From an uncultured Sphingomonas sp. (GTDB lineage Bacteria > Pseudomonadota > Alphaproteobacteria > Sphingomonadales > Sphingomonadaceae), in contig CAMPIY010000085.1 in NCBI GenBank assembly GCA_946886645.1, forward strand, positions 1 to 7,393: DNA of 7,393 nt, read 5' to 3'. Below are positions 6,138 through 7,393 of the stretch, piece by piece; the stretch's first letter is position 1, and the number at the start of each line of letters is the position of its first letter. The notes under the pieces were generated by a model. That model saw only the letters and a list, made by a program, of their open reading frames with translations, ran no database searches and was not told where the DNA came from. A program made the translations under genes and the position numbers.

Positions 6138-6899
6138 TCACCCGCCATAGGCCCGCGCGAAGAAGACCGCCGTGGTCACCCCGGTGATGATCAGCGTCCA
6201 CACCCGCACCGCGCCGTGCGGCAGGCGCTTGCCCAGCTTCGCCCCCAGCCAGCCGCCCAGGATCGCGCCAACCAGCATCGGCGCGCAGGCCCACCAGCGG
6301 ACCAGGCCGGTCGCGACGAACACGAACACGGCGGCAAGGTTCGCGGTCGCCAGCATCAGCGTCCGGATCGAAAACAGCGAGCGCGGGCTCATTCCGGCGA
6401 GCAATCCATAGACCGCTGCCGCGATCAGCCCGACGCCGCCCCCGAAATAACCGCCGTAAATCCCCAGCAGGGACTGGGCCGCGGCCAGCGTGCCCGTCCC
6501 GATCGTCACCCGCGAATGCAGCCAGTCCGATGCATGCCGGCCGAACGCCATGACGACGAACGCGAACAGCAGCAGCCAGGGGATGATCAGGTCGAACACC
6601 CGCGTCGGCGTCAGGACCAGCAGCACGCTCCCGACCACCCCGCCAACGAAGGTGATCGCGGCCAGCTTGTGCACCGACAGCCCGCCCACCGGCGCAAGCT
6701 CGTCCCGATACTCCCACGCGCTCGCCGCCGCCCCCGGAAGCAGCGCGACGTTCGAGGTCGCGTTGGCGACATTGGACGGAAGCCCCAGCGCGATCAGCGC
6801 GGGCAGCGTCACGAACGTCCCCCCGCCCGCCAGCGCGTTCATCGCCCCGCCGACGATCCCGGCCCCGGCGGAAAGCAGCAATGCGGAAAACTCGGCCAA
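6138..6899 (-). CDS. TauE/SafE-family membrane permease
   Basis: The product is a 253-residue polytopic inner-membrane protein with the two internally repeated signatures of the TauE/SafE (sulfite exporter) family. In the first half there is GGAMNALAGGGTFVTLPAL (17-35) and NATSNVALLPG (46-56); in the second half LGIYGGYFGGGVGLI (145-159). About eight hydrophobic helices are visible and the length is typical. Members move anions such as sulfite, sulfoacetate or other organosulfur compounds across the inner membrane, but no sulfur-metabolism neighbour is present, so the substrate is unknown. The start is TTG at 6899-6897 with GGAGGG 4-5 nt upstream; the resulting N-terminus aligns with recalled relatives, and the next ATG (residue 20) would cut into the first helix. 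The ribosome-binding site lies in a GC-rich hairpin. The gene is transcribed alone, diverging from the 82-residue gene at 7009. Confidence 0.87.
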   Translation of the reverse strand: MAEFSALLLSAGAGIVGGAMNALAGGGTFVTLPALIALGLPSNVANATSNVALLPGAAASAWEYRDELAPVGGLSVHKLAAITFVGGVVGSVLLVLTPTRVFDLIIPWLLLFAFVVMAFGRHASDWLHSRVTIGTGTLAAAQSLLGIYGGYFGGGVGLIAAAVYGLLAGMSPRSLFSIRTLMLATANLAAVFVFVATGLVRWWACAPMLVGAILGGWLGAKLGKRLPHGAVRVWTLIITGVTTAVFFARAYGG

Positions 6900-6904
6900 T
6901 GCGC

Positions 6905-6924
6905 CCTCCGGGCAACGCCGGAGG
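6905..6924 (-). promoter_or_regulatory. Hairpin enclosing the ribosome-binding site of the permease
   Basis: On the minus-strand transcript, CCUCCGG (6924-6918) pairs perfectly with CCGGAGG (6911-6905) around the 6-nt loop CGUUGC. The 3' arm contains the GGAGG ribosome-binding site, and the arm ends only 5 nt before the TTG start. The pairing would hide the site and lower translation unless it is opened. There is no U-tract, so it is not a terminator. The structure is seen in the sequence; the regulatory role is inferred. Confidence 0.45.
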
Positions 6925-6959
6925 CTCGGCGCAACAGCTTCTGAATATGGTCAGGTGCC

Positions 6960-6989
6960 TATGTCCGCAATGGGTGGAAAGCGGACATA
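6960..6989 (+). repeat. Palindromic repeat copy 6 (divergent boundary)
   Basis: Arms TATGTCCGC and GCGGACATA pair perfectly over 9 bp around the 12-nt loop AATGGGTGGAAA. It lies between the divergent starts at 6899 and 7009. On the minus strand its TTGCGG (6970-6965) lies 15 nt upstream of CATATT (6949-6944), a weak promoter-like pairing for the permease. Confidence 0.88.
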
Positions 6990-7008
6990 TTCTCGCTATC
7001 ACTCATTT

Positions 7009-7257
7009 ATGACCAGCCCAGGCGATAATGGCGAAACCGATTACCGGCTCGCAGAAGGCTACAGGAAAGCGGCGTGGGCGTTTTGGCTGACCCCGGCAAT
7101 CATGATGCCGCTGCTCCTCTTTCCTTTGTTTGAACTGTCGTCGCTTGTCGAAACAGTCGCGGAGTTTTGGGAACTTTATCTGCTCTTTCTCGGGTTGCCG
7201 TGGTCTCTCGGCACTGCGTTTTGGCTACACAGTCGCCGCCTGAAAAATCGCATCTAG
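7009..7257 (+). CDS. Small two-helix membrane protein of unknown function (82 aa)
   Basis: ATG at 7009 opens 82 residues ending in TAG at 7255-7257. A polar N-terminus (MTSPGDNGETDYRLAEGYRK) is followed by two hydrophobic segments, about 22-42 (AWAFWLTPAIMMPLLLFPLF) and 54-73 (WELYLLFLGLPWSLGTAFWL), and a basic tail HSRRLKNRI. The frame remains open far upstream, through repeat copy 6 and the opposite-strand permease gene, but that extension is not coding. No ribosome-binding site precedes the ATG and the leader from the repeat is only 20 nt, so transcription may be leaderless or begin within the repeat. The stop codon lies inside the left arm of repeat copy 7. No family was recognised. Confidence 0.6.
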   Translation: MTSPGDNGETDYRLAEGYRKAAWAFWLTPAIMMPLLLFPLFELSSLVETVAEFWELYLLFLGLPWSLGTAFWLHSRRLKNRI

Positions 7258-7287
7258 TGTCCGCTTTGGGTGGAAAGCGGACATTAG
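7254..7287 (+). repeat. Palindromic repeat copy 7 (convergent boundary, longest stem)
   Basis: Left arm CTAGTGTCCGCTTT and right arm AAAGCGGACATTAG form a 14-position stem around the loop GGGTGG, with a single G/T position that would be a G-U wobble in plus-strand RNA. The stop codons of both convergent neighbours lie inside the arms: TAG at 7255-7257 on the plus strand and TAA at 7286-7284 on the minus strand. A 3-bp CAT flanks both sides. Confidence 0.88.
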
Positions 7288-7393
7288 CATCCGCCATTCT
7301 CCAAAGCGTCATATGCCGGTAGGAACCGCCACTTGAAGCCGAACCGGCCATGAGGCGGGTCGAAGCCGTTCATCCAATCGAACCGCCCAATAT
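7284..7393 (-). CDS. C-terminal end of an unidentified protein (5' end outside window)
   Basis: On the minus strand one frame is open from the window edge (first full codon 7391-7389) to a TAA at 7286-7284, giving 35 residues. They read as ordinary globular sequence rich in aromatic residues (FDWMNGFDPPHGRFGFKWRF, then LPAYDALENGGC). The other two minus-strand frames give less protein-like sequence. The stop lies in the right arm of repeat copy 7. No family can be named from this fragment. Confidence 0.42.
   Translation of the reverse strand, partial: IGRFDWMNGFDPPHGRFGFKWRFLPAYDALENGGC

Noticed and set aside
5929..7002. Minus-strand 357-residue open frame over the permease
   Set aside because: It is an out-of-frame shadow of the TauE/SafE gene and begins by reading other sequence and repeat copy 6; its repeat-derived segment SFRPIAVI is an artefact.
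6490..7008. N-terminal extension of the plus-strand frame ending at 7257
   Set aside because: It is antisense to the permease and reads through repeat copy 6 (giving MSAMGGKRT). Only the part from 7009 looks like protein.
3566..7287. CRISPR array
   Set aside because: Spacing between copies varies from about 260 to 980 bp and the intervals contain genes, not unique spacers of constant length.
3566..7287. Integron attC sites or classic MITEs
   Set aside because: Attractive because the repeats bound single genes. But no conserved attC core triplets or integrase were seen, and target-site duplications are not consistent (only copy 7 has a flanking CAT on both sides).

Overview
The window most likely comes from an alphaproteobacterium of the order Sphingomonadales (Sphingomonas or a relative). 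This rests on four things seen together: high GC in the left half; an OmpA-type barrel with a proline linker of the kind seen in sphingomonads; a DUF2793 gene next to a gene-transfer-agent (GTA) type tail gene; and a DUF5076 gene plus short 'GGGTGGAAAGCGGACAT'-type hairpin repeats. The assignment is from recall of these families, not from a search.

Left part (1-3540), all genes on the minus strand. At the left edge is the 5' part of an OmpA-family outer-membrane protein, with its own leader and a candidate promoter. Upstream of it is the end of a GTA or prophage-derived tail module: a DUF2793 protein, preceded by a tail-tip ('host specificity') protein. About 160 N-terminal residues appear to be missing from the tail-tip protein. 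Two small unidentified membrane-protein genes sit where that missing part should be, and the stop codon of the nearer one coincides with the first recognisable tail-protein residue. This looks like a rearrangement junction or GTA decay.

Right part (3541-7393), a patchwork of short, mostly single-gene units. Seven copies of an imperfect palindrome of about 30 bp (arms CTAATGTCCGC / GCGGACATTAG, 12-nt loop) mark almost every gene boundary, and all lie in the same orientation. The genes alternate in strand: a six-cysteine secreted protein (+), a DUF2306-like membrane protein (-), a single-pass membrane protein (+), a DUF5076 protein (-), a possible 27-residue membrane peptide (+), a TauE/SafE-family permease (-), an 82-residue two-helix membrane protein (+), and the C-terminus of a further protein (-) at the right edge. 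No copy of the repeat was seen in 1-3565.

No shared pathway can be inferred for these genes. The strongest signals are the repeat-punctuated alternating gene array, the truncated GTA tail gene, and a GC-rich hairpin that pairs the ribosome-binding site of the permease, which starts with TTG.
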